Shown here: piece by piece, positions 32,468 to 42,939 of the stretch | Layout: each line of letters opens with the position of its first letter | How positions within the stretch are numbered: the stretch's first letter is position 1 | NCBI RefSeq assembly: GCF_020037015.1 | Contig: NZ_JAIQDE010000034.1 | Span: 1-64,000 of the forward strand | Direction: 5' to 3' | DNA from: Corallococcus sp. AS-1-6 | GTDB lineage: Bacteria > Myxococcota > Myxococcia > Myxococcales > Myxococcaceae | DNA length: 64,000 bases | Made by a program: the position numbers and the translations under genes | The notes under the pieces: generated by a model | What the model was told of the DNA's origin: nothing | Seen by the model: only the letters and a program-made list of their open reading frames with translations | Database searches by the model: none

Positions 32468-33394
32468 ATGATCCAGGTCGAAGGGCTGACGAAGTTCTAC
32501 GGCGAGCACGCGGCCATCCGGGACCTGGCCTTCACCATCGGCCAGGGCGAGGTCATCGGCTTCCTGGGCCTCAATGGCGCCGGCAAGTCGACGACGCTCA
32601 AGATTCTGGGGTGCGTGCTGCTGCCCACCTCGGGCCGCGTCGTCATCGACGGGCACGACGTGGTGAGCCAGTCCCACGAGGTGCGCCAGCGCATCGGCTA
32701 CCTGCCGGACGTGCCCCCCGTCTACGAGGAGATGACGGTGGGCGAATACCTCGCCTACGTCGCCCGGCTGCGCGACGTGCCCGCGAAGGCCACCGCGTCC
32801 CACGTCGGTGAAGCCGAGGAGAAGACCGGCCTGCGCGACGTGCACGGCGAGGTCATCTCCACGCTCAGCCACGGCTACCGTCAGCGCGTGGGGCTGGCGC
32901 AGGCGCTGGTGCACAAGCCCGCGCTGCTCATCCTGGACGAGCCGACCAGCGGCCTGGATCCGCTCCAAATCGTGGAGATGCGCGACGTCATCCGCAGCCT
33001 CAAGGGCGCGCACACGGTGCTGGTGTCCAGCCACATCCTCCCGGAGATTTCCCAGACGTGCGACCGGCTGCTCATCATCCACAAGGGCACGCTGCTGGCG
33101 CAGGGCAGTGAGGAGGAGCTGTCTCGAAGCCTGGGCGGCCCGTCCATCGTGCTGGAGGTGCGGGGCGACCGGGCCCGGGCGCTCGAAGCGCTCCAGGGGT
33201 TCGGCGCGGTGGAGGTGCGGGAAGGGGCGGGCGGCGTGCTGGCCCTGAAGGTCGCGGCGGCGCCGGATCTGCGGCCCCAGGTGGCGCGGGCGGTGGTGGG
33301 CGCGGGCCTGGAGTTGTTGCGATTGGACGCGAACGAGGGGCAACTGGAGGCGCTGTTCCTGCGCCTGACGCACGGGCAGGAGGTGAAGGCGTGA
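32468..33394 (+). CDS. ABC transporter ATPase (GldA-like)
   Basis: Predicted 308-aa ATPase: Walker A GLNGAGKST (34-42), signature LSHGYRQRV, Walker B LLILDEPTSGLDP, H-loop SSHILPEIS. A C-terminal 80-residue extension follows the nucleotide-binding domain. It overlaps the permease gene by 4 nt (GTGA). With the permease, the auxiliary protein and a DUF4340 protein it forms the operon type named after GldA/GldF/GldG of Bacteroidetes gliding, but widespread in non-gliders. Confidence 0.92.
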   Translation: MIQVEGLTKFYGEHAAIRDLAFTIGQGEVIGFLGLNGAGKSTTLKILGCVLLPTSGRVVIDGHDVVSQSHEVRQRIGYLPDVPPVYEEMTVGEYLAYVARLRDVPAKATASHVGEAEEKTGLRDVHGEVISTLSHGYRQRVGLAQALVHKPALLILDEPTSGLDPLQIVEMRDVIRSLKGAHTVLVSSHILPEISQTCDRLLIIHKGTLLAQGSEEELSRSLGGPSIVLEVRGDRARALEALQGFGAVEVREGAGGVLALKVAAAPDLRPQVARAVVGAGLELLRLDANEGQLEALFLRLTHGQEVKA

Positions 33395-34113
33395 AGGCGC
33401 TCCTGATTGCGCGCCGCGAGCTGGCCGGCTACCTGCGCACGCTCAGCGGCTACGTCATCCTGGCCATCATCCTCGCGGTGAACGGGCTGTTCTTCAACGC
33501 GTACGCCCTGGGCGGCGCGAGCAAGCGCTCCGCGGAGGTGCTGTCCGGCTTCTTCTACTACTCCAGCGGCTTCACCATCGTGGCGGCCATCCTGGTGTCC
33601 ATGCGGCTGCTCGCGGAGGAGCGCCAGACGGGCACGCTGCCGCTCTTGTACGCGTCGCCGGTGCGGGACCGGGACATCGTGCTGGGCAAGTTCCTGGCGG
33701 GGCTCGCGTTCCTGGCGCTGTACCTGCTGCTCACGCTCTACATGCCGCTGCTGGTGCTGGTGAACGGCAAGGTGTCCTTCGGGCACGTGGCGGCGGGCTA
33801 CCTGGGGTTGCTGCTCCTGGGCAGCGCATCGCTCGCGGTGGGGACGTTCGGGTCGTCGCTCGCGAAGAACCAACTGCTCGCGGCCATCTTCTCCGCGGTG
33901 ATGCTGGTGGCGCTCATCCTCTGCTGGCTGCTGGCGCGCATCACCGAGCAGCCGCTGTCCGACGTCTTCAGCGCGATGTCGCTGTGGAACCAGCACTTCC
34001 CTCCGTTCCAGGCCGGGCTCATCCACGTGCGGGACGTCGTCTACTACCTGGTGGTCACCTATGTGGCGCTGTTCGCGGCCACGCGGGTGCTGGAAGCGCG
34101 GAGGTGGCGATGA
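33391..34113 (+). CDS. ABC transporter permease (GldF-like)
   Basis: Predicted 240-aa integral membrane protein with six hydrophobic segments, typical of ABC-2 type permeases (LLIARRELAGYLRTLSGYV at the start, and TIVAAILVSMRLLAEERQTGTLPLLYASPV in the coupling region). It starts at GTG 33391 inside the stop of the ATPase gene, and its own stop overlaps the next start (ATGA). Substrate unknown. Confidence 0.9.
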   Translation: MKALLIARRELAGYLRTLSGYVILAIILAVNGLFFNAYALGGASKRSAEVLSGFFYYSSGFTIVAAILVSMRLLAEERQTGTLPLLYASPVRDRDIVLGKFLAGLAFLALYLLLTLYMPLLVLVNGKVSFGHVAAGYLGLLLLGSASLAVGTFGSSLAKNQLLAAIFSAVMLVALILCWLLARITEQPLSDVFSAMSLWNQHFPPFQAGLIHVRDVVYYLVVTYVALFAATRVLEARRWR

Positions 34114-35981
34114 GCACGCCGGTTGCTTTCGGGACGGGGCTCGCCGCGACGGGGGCGTTCGTCGCGGGGCTCGTGGCGGTGTTCCTCGCGGAGCGCGTGC
34201 TGGGCGTGGGCTCCGGCCGCGTGGCGCTGGCGGCGCTGGGCACCGCCGGGGTCGTGGCCGCGACGGCGTGGCGCGCGGTGCGGATGATCTCCGCGCCCTC
34301 GGACCGGCGCGCGCTGGAGCGGTGGGTGCTCACGCTGTACGTCGTGGGGCTGGCCGCGCTGGTGCTCTACTTCGTGAAGGGGGACGTGGGGACGGCGCTC
34401 CTTGGTGAGCCGCTGTCGCGTGCGTCGCCCCGGCTGTCGGTGGTGCTGGCGGTGCTGTTCCCGGCGCTGATGCTGTGCGCGCTCGTGCCGCTGGTGATGG
34501 TGGAGGCCGCGCTCGTGGCCATGGCGCGGGCGCCCGTGCCGGAGACGGGCCGGGTGAAGAGCGCGCTGTTCTCCGGTCTGGGCATGGCGTTCGTCATCGT
34601 GTTCGCGTTCGCGGCGACGTACGTGGCCACGCAGGCGGACGCGACCTGGGACCTGTCGTACTTCCGGACCGCGAAGCCGGGCGATGCGACGCGCAAGCTG
34701 GTGCGCGGTCTCAACGAACCCCTGCAGGTGACGCTCTTCTTCCCGCCCGCCAACGAGGTGGGCGAGGCGGTGCGGCAGTACTTCCGCGACCTGGAGCCGG
34801 AGAGCCCGCAGTTGGGCGTGGAGGCGTTGGACCAGGCGGTGGAGCCCGCGCGCGGCAAGGCCCTGGGTGTCAGCAACAACGGCTCCGTGGTGCTGGCGCG
34901 GGGGGACCGCAAGGAGATCCTGACGCTGGGATTGGATCCCGAGCGTGCGCGCGGGCAGCTCCAGCGGCTGGACGCGGAGGTGCAGCGGCGGCTCTTGGCG
35001 GTGGCGAAGCCCCGGCGCATCGTCTACCTCACGGGCGGCCATGGAGAGCGCGCCGACACGCGGCCCGTTCCGGGTGAGGCGGCCCGGCCGTCGGTGGCGC
35101 AGTTCAAGGAGTTGCTGCGCGCGCAGAACGTGGACGTGCGCACGCTCACGGTGGCGGAGGGGTTGGGGTCGGCGGTGCCGGCCGACGCGGCGATGGTGGC
35201 GGTGTTGGGGCCCACGCGGGAGCTGCTTCCGGAGGAGGCCGCCGCGCTGCGCGAGTACTGGGAGCGGGGAGGGCGGTTGTGGATCGCGCTGGAGCCGGAT
35301 GGCGCGGCGCTGGAGCCGCTGCTCCAGCCGATGGGGCTCAAGTCGCTGCGTGTGCCGCTGGCGAATGACCGGGTGTACTTCCGCACCACGCGTCAGCAGA
35401 GCGACCGGGGCAACCTGGGCACGGCGAGCTTCTCCTCGCACCCGTCGGTGACGTCGTTGTCCGCGCTGGGGTCGCAGGGCGCGGTGGCGTTCATGGGGGC
35501 GACGGCGATGGAGACGCTGAGCCCGCCCGTGCCCGGCGTGCTGCTGGACACGAGCGTGCGCGCGCACGCGGAGACGTTCGCGGACCGCAACGGAGACTTC
35601 GAACCGGAGCCGGGCGAGGTCACCAAGGCGTGGCCGCTGGTGGTGGCGGTGGAGCGGCCGGCGGGGGAGGGGAAGCCCGCTTCGCGCGCGGTGGTGATGG
35701 CGGACGCGGACGCGCTGGGGGACGGCATCCTGGGCAACGTGGGCAATGCGTATCTCGCGGTGGACACGCTGCGCTGGCTCTCCGGCGAGGAGGCGCTCTC
35801 CGGCGTGACGACGAGCGAGGAGGACGTGCCGTTGCAGCACACCCGCTCGCAGGACGTCATGTGGTTCTACGCGACGGTCTTCGGGGTGCCGGTGGCGGTG
35901 CTGGCGGTGGGCTTCTTCGTGACGCGGCGGCGCGGACGGCGTGCGCCCCGGAGCACCGCGGTGGCGGGAGGTGCGCGATGA
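34110..35981 (+). CDS. GldG-like ABC auxiliary protein
   Basis: Predicted 623-aa protein. Four to five N-terminal membrane helices (to about 180) precede a large extracytoplasmic domain of the ABC-type uncharacterised transport system (GldG/IFT52-like) family: LVRGLNEPLQVTLFFPPANEVG, IVYLTGGHGER, QFKELLRAQNVDVRTL and MVAVLGPTRELLPEEAAAL. A final helix (VAVLAVGFFVTRRRG) anchors the C-terminus. Third gene of the operon, overlapping on both sides by 4 nt. Confidence 0.88.
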   Translation: MSTPVAFGTGLAATGAFVAGLVAVFLAERVLGVGSGRVALAALGTAGVVAATAWRAVRMISAPSDRRALERWVLTLYVVGLAALVLYFVKGDVGTALLGEPLSRASPRLSVVLAVLFPALMLCALVPLVMVEAALVAMARAPVPETGRVKSALFSGLGMAFVIVFAFAATYVATQADATWDLSYFRTAKPGDATRKLVRGLNEPLQVTLFFPPANEVGEAVRQYFRDLEPESPQLGVEALDQAVEPARGKALGVSNNGSVVLARGDRKEILTLGLDPERARGQLQRLDAEVQRRLLAVAKPRRIVYLTGGHGERADTRPVPGEAARPSVAQFKELLRAQNVDVRTLTVAEGLGSAVPADAAMVAVLGPTRELLPEEAAALREYWERGGRLWIALEPDGAALEPLLQPMGLKSLRVPLANDRVYFRTTRQQSDRGNLGTASFSSHPSVTSLSALGSQGAVAFMGATAMETLSPPVPGVLLDTSVRAHAETFADRNGDFEPEPGEVTKAWPLVVAVERPAGEGKPASRAVVMADADALGDGILGNVGNAYLAVDTLRWLSGEEALSGVTTSEEDVPLQHTRSQDVMWFYATVFGVPVAVLAVGFFVTRRRGRRAPRSTAVAGGAR

Positions 35982-37033
35982 AAGCGCGCGACGTGGCGGT
36001 GCAGGGCGTGCTGGCGGGCGTGGCGCTCGTGGCCGCGTTCTTCGTGTGGCAGCGTGAGCCTTCTCGCGCACCGGGCGAGGTGACGGTGGAGGACGCGCAG
36101 GCGAGCGCGCTCGACCGCATCCGGTACGACGAGGAGACGCGCTTCGTGGAGCTGTTCCGCGACCCCCAGGACCGCGACACCATCTGGGTCCGCCTGGGCA
36201 ACAAGCCCGTGAAGCCGGGGGCAGAAGCTGGAACGACGGATGGCGGTGTGGCGCAGCCCGGCCTGACAGACGCTGGGACGGATGCGGGTTCCATCGCCGC
36301 GGCGAGCCCTACCCCCGTGCCTCCTCCCCGCGAGCTGCGCGGCAATGACGTGGCGCTGAAGCTGTTCTCCCGCTTTGCTCCGCTGCGCGCGCAGCGGGAC
36401 CTGGGCGTCCTGGACGACAAGAAGCTGGACGAAATCGGCCTCGCGAAGACGGAGCGCGGTCTGACGCTCGTGCTGGACGGGACGCCGAAGACGTTCCGGA
36501 TCGCCACGCCCGCTTCGGGCTGGGGCGCCCCCTACCTCCAGCGCGCTTCCGATGGGCACGTCTTCTTTCTCGGCCCCGGACTGCTGCCGGACCTGGAGGC
36601 CGCGTCCAGCCGGCTCGTGGACCGGCGCCTGCACACCTTCGACGTGGACGGCTTCGACCGCGTCGTCATCTCCACCGGCACCACGTCCCGCGCCTTCGTC
36701 GCCAGCGGCAAACCGCCAGGCGCCGTGCAACTGTCGCCCGTGGACGCCCCCGGCACCCCGGATGACTTCGCCCGCAACTGGCATGACCGCCTGTGGCGCC
36801 TCACCCCCGTGGAGCTGCTGGGCCGGGGCGAAGCTCCTCCGGGCCCGGCCCCCACGCCCGCCTTCCGCGTGGAGTACCAGCGCGGCGGCAAGGCCGTGGG
36901 CGAGCTCTCCATGGCGAAGACGCCCGACGGCTCGTGGTACGCGCGCACGGAGTTCACCCCCGGCTGGGCCCGCATGGGCGGCGGCCTGGAGCTCCTGGCC
37001 GAGGACGCCGCGAAGCTCACCGCGCCGCGCTAG
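35978..37033 (+). CDS. DUF4340 protein of the Gld-type ABC operon
   Basis: Predicted 351-aa protein with an N-terminal membrane anchor (VLAGVALVAAFFVW) and an extracytoplasmic domain of the DUF4340 type, including an Ala/Thr/Pro linker at about 80-115. DUF4340 proteins routinely follow GldG-like genes and probably complete the transporter. The 3' third is AT-poorer and unusually strict in G/C third positions compared with the 5' part. It converges on the GvpL/F gene with a 4-nt gap. Confidence 0.82.
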   Translation: MKARDVAVQGVLAGVALVAAFFVWQREPSRAPGEVTVEDAQASALDRIRYDEETRFVELFRDPQDRDTIWVRLGNKPVKPGAEAGTTDGGVAQPGLTDAGTDAGSIAAASPTPVPPPRELRGNDVALKLFSRFAPLRAQRDLGVLDDKKLDEIGLAKTERGLTLVLDGTPKTFRIATPASGWGAPYLQRASDGHVFFLGPGLLPDLEAASSRLVDRRLHTFDVDGFDRVVISTGTTSRAFVASGKPPGAVQLSPVDAPGTPDDFARNWHDRLWRLTPVELLGRGEAPPGPAPTPAFRVEYQRGGKAVGELSMAKTPDGSWYARTEFTPGWARMGGGLELLAEDAAKLTAPR

Positions 37034-37037
37034 GGGC

Positions 37038-37796
37038 TCACGGCGCGGTGGACGCCGGCTCCAGGTCCAGCCGCACGTCCACGAAGCTGTAGGCCGGCCA
37101 CGGCCCCGTGAACCGGAACGTGTACGCGTCCAGCCGCGCCACCAGCGACTGCACCCGCGCCTCGAACGCGGCCACCCGCGTGCGGTCCACCAGCCAGGCC
37201 GCGTTGAGCATCATCCGCTCACCCAGCGGCGGCGCTTCGTGCGTCGCCTCCGCCAGCGGACGCAGGCCCGCCCTCAGCCCGTCCAGGTCCTTCCGGATGC
37301 GGTCGTGCAGCGCCGCCTCCAGCCGCGCCTCGTGGTCCTCCTCGAGCTCCGCCGGGCCGCGCGCCAGCTCCGGCCGCGCCTCCTGCAACTCTCGCGTCAG
37401 CGCGTCGCCGTGGCAGTACACCTTCAGCCCCAGCTCCACCCGGCCCTCCAGCTCGGACAGCGCCCGGCTCAGCGGCGCGCGCGCCACGCGCAACAGCTCC
37501 CGCACGCGCTCCTCCGACGGCAGCACCGTCCCGAAGGCCACCGGCACCAGCGTGTGCTCGCGCACCACGGCCTCCGTGACGCGCTGGTGCATCAGCAGGT
37601 TCGCCCGCGTGGGCACCACCCGCGGGCCCGTGACGTCGGACACCAGCGCCGCGAGGCCTCCCTCTCGCACCCGCCGCACCGGCGCCTCCCCCAGCCCCGC
37701 GAGGTCCTGCTCCCCTCCGCCGTCCTCGCGCACGATGCCGTAGAGATAGTGCGCCCGTGCCTCGCGCGAGGACTCCGCCTGGGTCTTCGTCGTCAT
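37038..37796 (-). CDS. GvpL/GvpF family gas-vesicle protein
   Basis: Predicted 252-aa protein of the GvpL/GvpF family. Signs are the opening strand HYLYGIVRED, the central block RANLLMHQRVTEAVVREHTLVPVAFGTVLPSEERVREL, ELGLKVYCHGD, and the C-terminal TFRFTGPWPAYSFVDVRL, the family's ferredoxin-like end. In gas-vesicle clusters GvpF/L bind the shell protein and are accessory assembly proteins. Here it is last in an operon headed by a GvpA-like gene, with a kinase and receiver between, 33 nt after the receiver gene. No other gvp gene is nearby. Confidence 0.9.
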   Translation of the reverse strand: MTTKTQAESSREARAHYLYGIVREDGGGEQDLAGLGEAPVRRVREGGLAALVSDVTGPRVVPTRANLLMHQRVTEAVVREHTLVPVAFGTVLPSEERVRELLRVARAPLSRALSELEGRVELGLKVYCHGDALTRELQEARPELARGPAELEEDHEARLEAALHDRIRKDLDGLRAGLRPLAEATHEAPPLGERMMLNAAWLVDRTRVAAFEARVQSLVARLDAYTFRFTGPWPAYSFVDVRLDLEPASTAP

Positions 37797-37829
37797 GACG
37801 TGCCCCCTGCCTCCGTGCAGCCGCCCGCT

Positions 37830-38236
37830 TCAGCGCGTGGATGCCGCGTCACGCCGCGCAATCATCTTCTTCACCTGGTCCACCAGCGCGTCCGGCAGAC
37901 ACGGCTTGGTGACGTACGCATCACACCCGGCCTCGTTCGCGTCCTCCGAGTGGCCCTTCAGCGCATGCCCCGTGAGCGCCACCACCGGGATGCCCTTCGT
38001 GCGCGCGTCGCCCTTCAGCCGGCGCGTCGCCTCCCAGCCGTCCATCACCGGCAGCGACAGGTCCATCAGGATGACGTCCGGCACCAGCTCGAAGGCCTTG
38101 TCCAACGCCTCCTGGCCGTTCTTCGCCTCCGCCACGCGGAAGCCCGAGAACTCCAGGTACTCCGCGTACATCTCCCGGGCATCCTGGTAGTCGTCCACCA
38201 CCAGCACGAGCGGCTTTGTCTTTTCCGGGGTGTTCG

Positions 38237-38240
<4 letters not shown>
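37830..38240 (-). CDS. Receiver-only response regulator
   Basis: Predicted 136-aa CheY-like protein with no output domain. Acidic pair VVDDYQD (Asp16-Asp17), phospho-acceptor Asp60 in LMDLSLPVMDG, ALTGHA with Thr90, and Lys112 in YVTKPC. The sequence is close to receivers that partner sensor kinases. Its ATG overlaps the kinase stop (ATGA), so they are a cognate pair. With no DNA-binding domain, its output must be protein-protein; the GvpL/F protein encoded next is an obvious candidate partner (inference). Confidence 0.93.
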
Positions 38241-40351
<2,111 letters not shown>

Positions 40352-40355
40352 GACC

Positions 40356-40574
40356 TTACGCTCCGGGTGAAGGGGGACGCGGGGGACGGCCGCGTTCCGG
40401 CGAGTCTGCGGTGCGGACCTCCGAAAATGCCACCACGATGCGCGCCTCCCCGTCCAAAGAAGAGGGGCGCCCCAGGACCTCCTGGGCCGGCGTGTCGAAG
40501 CGCAATCCCCTGTCCAGCAGGCGGTCCAGCACGTCCACCAGGCTGGCCCCACCAGCCACGCGTTCCACGGGCAT
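40356..40574 (-). CDS. GvpA-family mini-protein with altered beta-hairpin
   Basis: Predicted 72-aa protein. From residue 9 it aligns without gaps to GvpA shell proteins as I remember them: SLVDVLDRLLDRGLRFD (helix 1) and EARIVVAFSEV (helix 2) with the same 32-residue spacing to the EARI motif. The segment that in GvpA forms the hydrophobic beta-hairpin of the gas-vesicle wall is here polar and Pro-containing (TPAQEVLGRPSSLDG). The tail ends Pro/Arg-rich. ATG 40574 is chosen because AGGAG lies 10 nt upstream and the start MPVERV matches GvpA; ATG 40583 is the alternative. First gene of the operon, 4 nt before the kinase. Confidence 0.75.
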   Translation of the reverse strand: MPVERVAGGASLVDVLDRLLDRGLRFDTPAQEVLGRPSSLDGEARIVVAFSEVRTADSPERGRPPRPPSPGA

Positions 40575-40606
40575 TCGGCGCATGCTCCTTCAAGTCCGCC
40601 CGGCGC

Positions 40607-40620
40607 GGACCTTCGGGTCC
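40607..40620. promoter_or_regulatory. UUCG-type hairpin in the leader of the GvpA-like operon
   Basis: GGACC-TTCG-GGTCC, a 5-bp stem with a tetraloop, 33 nt upstream of the GvpA-like ATG in the 227-bp divergent region (40575-40801). It may be a leader structure. No clear promoter boxes recognised on either strand. Confidence 0.3.
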
Positions 40621-40801
40621 AAGGGCTGTTTTAACGCGCGGGCGACACCGCACCCCAGCCCCGTCCACGCCCGCCCCCTGTCTGACCAACACCCGGGGCC
40701 TGGCTCTGTTGGGTCGCATACACCCCACGCTGGGCAGCCGGCCGGGCGGGGCTCGGCAGGCGTGGCTTATGCCCTGGGAAGCGGATTCCTAGCCTTCCGT
40801 C

Positions 40802-42316
40802 ATGAACGACGAGCGCCAGCACAAATCCCTGTGGACGGTGACGACGCTTCCCCGGGACTTCCCCTCCCTGAGGGGCGACCTGGACGTGGACGTGGCCATC
40901 ATCGGAGGGGGCGTCGCGGGCCTGACGACCGCCTGGCTGCTCAAGCGTGCCGGCAAGAAGGTGGCGGTGCTGGAGATGCACCGCGTCCTCTCCGGGCAGA
41001 CGGGGCAGACGACCGCGCACCTCACGGAGCTGCTGGACACGCCGTACACGACGCTGCTGAAGGACTTCGGGGAGAAGGGGGCGCACCTGGCCGCGTCCTC
41101 CAGCCGGGCCGCCATCGAACAGATCGCGTCCCTGGTGGAGACGCTCGGCATCGACTGCGGCTTCACCCGGGCGCCGGGCTACCGCTACGCGGAGACGGAC
41201 GCCGAGCTGCGCGAGCTGCTGCAGGAGGTGTCCGCCGCCCGGCAGGCGGGGCTGCTCGCGACCTTCACCAAGGAGGTGCCGCTGCCCTTCCCGGTGAAGG
41301 GCGCGCTGCGCGTGGAGGATCAGGCGCTGTTCCACCCGCGGGAGTACCTGCTCGCGCTCGCGGACCGCATCCCGGGGGACGGCTGCCACCTCTTCGAGAA
41401 CACCAAGGTCGTGGACATCCATGACGGCGCGCCCTGCCGCGTCGTCACGGAGGACGGCACCGTGACGGCGCGGGCCGTGGTGGAGGCCACCACCACGCCG
41501 CTCAACCGCGTGGCCATGCACACCAAGCTCTACCCGTACCGCACCTACGCGGTGGCGGCCCCGCTGGACGCGCCGCTGGAGCCGGGCCAGTACTACGACA
41601 GCCGCGACCCGTATCACTACATCCGCACGCAGCGGGTGGACGGCGTGTCCTACGTCATCGTGGGCGGCGAGGACCACAAGGTCGGAAGCGAGGAGGACAC
41701 CGCGTCCTGCTTCGCCGCGCTGGAGGCGTACACGCGCGACCGCTTCCCCGTGAAGCGCATCACCCACCGCTGGTCCGGCCAGGTCATCGAGCCCGCGGAC
41801 GGCCTGCCCTATATCGGACGCAACGTGGGCAGCCGCCACGTGTACGTGGCCACGGGCTTCTCCGGCACGGGCATGACGTTCGGCACGCTCGCGGGCATGG
41901 TGCTGTCGGACCTCATCCTCGGCAACGAGAACCCCTACGCCGCGCTGTACGACGCGGGCCGCGTGAAGCCCAAGGCCGGCGCGAAGGACTTCATCCAGGA
42001 GAACGCGGAGGTGGCCTTCCGCTTCGTCGCGGACCGGCTCTCCAAGCCGGACGGACGCCACCTGTCGGACGTGGCCCCGGGCGAGGGGAAGATCCTGGAG
42101 GTGGATGGCCGCAAGGTGGCCGTGTACCGCGAGGAGGACGGCACCCCGCACGCCGTATCCCCGGTGTGCACGCACCTGGGCTGCCACGTGCACTGGAACA
42201 ACGCCGAGCGCTCCTGGGACTGCCCCTGCCACGGCGGCCGCTTCAGCCCCACCGGGCGCGTGCTCAACGGCCCCGCCGTGAAGGACCTGCCTTCGCGCAA
42301 GCTGCCGGTGAAGTGA
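40802..42316 (+). CDS. FAD-dependent oxidoreductase with C-terminal Rieske domain
   Basis: Predicted 504-aa fusion. The DAO-type FAD domain (30-370) starts with VDVAIIGGGVAGLTTAWLLK and ends with IGRNVGSRHVYVATGFSGTGMTFGTLAG. A Rieske [2Fe-2S] domain follows (about 405-504) with ligands in CTHLGCHV and CPCHGGRF. This fusion is widespread, often annotated as a glycine/D-amino-acid oxidase-like protein, and its substrate is unknown. ATG 40802 follows a poor ribosome site. Divergent from the GvpA-like operon. Confidence 0.92.
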   Translation: MNDERQHKSLWTVTTLPRDFPSLRGDLDVDVAIIGGGVAGLTTAWLLKRAGKKVAVLEMHRVLSGQTGQTTAHLTELLDTPYTTLLKDFGEKGAHLAASSSRAAIEQIASLVETLGIDCGFTRAPGYRYAETDAELRELLQEVSAARQAGLLATFTKEVPLPFPVKGALRVEDQALFHPREYLLALADRIPGDGCHLFENTKVVDIHDGAPCRVVTEDGTVTARAVVEATTTPLNRVAMHTKLYPYRTYAVAAPLDAPLEPGQYYDSRDPYHYIRTQRVDGVSYVIVGGEDHKVGSEEDTASCFAALEAYTRDRFPVKRITHRWSGQVIEPADGLPYIGRNVGSRHVYVATGFSGTGMTFGTLAGMVLSDLILGNENPYAALYDAGRVKPKAGAKDFIQENAEVAFRFVADRLSKPDGRHLSDVAPGEGKILEVDGRKVAVYREEDGTPHAVSPVCTHLGCHVHWNNAERSWDCPCHGGRFSPTGRVLNGPAVKDLPSRKLPVK

Positions 42317-42327
42317 GAAGTGCGTGC

Positions 42328-42357
42328 GGGTGGGCTTCCATTCGGGCGGGCCCACCC
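42328..42357 (+). terminator. Candidate hairpin terminator
   Basis: GGGTGGGC (42328-42335) pairs with GCCCACCC (42350-42357), 12 nt after the Rieske-oxidoreductase stop; followed by CCATCTCTCT, a weak pyrimidine tract. Confidence 0.4.
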
Positions 42358-42397
42358 CCATCTCTCTGCACATCCACTTCATTCAGGGGGCAGGGGA

Positions 42398-42886
42398 ATG
42401 AACGCGTTGGACCTGATCAAGCAGCAGCACGAAGAGGTGTCCAAGCTCTTCAAGAAGTACGAGAAGCTGTCGGACGAGGACGACGACCAGCGCCAGGAGC
42501 TGTTCGAGCAGATCGCCGACCGGCTGGGGGCGCACGCGAAGATTGAAGAGCTGTACCTGTACCCGGTGCTCAAGCAGGACGACACGGAGGACGACCTGCG
42601 CGAGGCCGTGGAGGAGCACCTCGCCGTCAAGCGCCTCATCGCGGACCTGCTGGACATGGAGCCCTCCGACGAGGAGTTCGACGCGAAGATGAAGGTCCTC
42701 CAGGAGCAGGTGGAGCACCACGTGGAGGAGGAGGAGAAGGACCTCTTCAAGGCGGCGCGCAAGCTCCTGAGCAAGGACCAGTTGGAGGACCTGGGCATCC
42801 AGTTGGAGGAGGAATACGACTCCTTGATGGAGGGCGAGCCCCGCAACGAGGTGCCCGAGGAGACGGAGCACGCCGCGCCCATCTAG
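42398..42886 (+). CDS. Hemerythrin HHE-domain protein
   Basis: Predicted 162-aa helical protein with the HHE cation-binding pattern: LIKQQHEEVSKLF, AHAKIEELYLYPVL, EEHLAVKRLI and EHHVEEEEKDLF. These supply the His/Glu ligands of a diiron site used for O2 or NO sensing, or iron storage. Very acidic C-terminus. ATG 42398 follows CAGGGGA. Neighbours are oxidative-stress type genes. Confidence 0.9.
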   Translation: MNALDLIKQQHEEVSKLFKKYEKLSDEDDDQRQELFEQIADRLGAHAKIEELYLYPVLKQDDTEDDLREAVEEHLAVKRLIADLLDMEPSDEEFDAKMKVLQEQVEHHVEEEEKDLFKAARKLLSKDQLEDLGIQLEEEYDSLMEGEPRNEVPEETEHAAPI

Positions 42887-42939
42887 CGCGGCGCATCCGG
42901 GGCAAGACGGGGGTTGCGCGTGGCGTGGGGCCGGGCAGC

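Noticed and set aside
32468-37033. Assignment as gliding-motility machinery
   Set aside because: The Gld names come from another phylum; homologous operons are common in non-motile bacteria, and M. xanthus gliding uses other genes.
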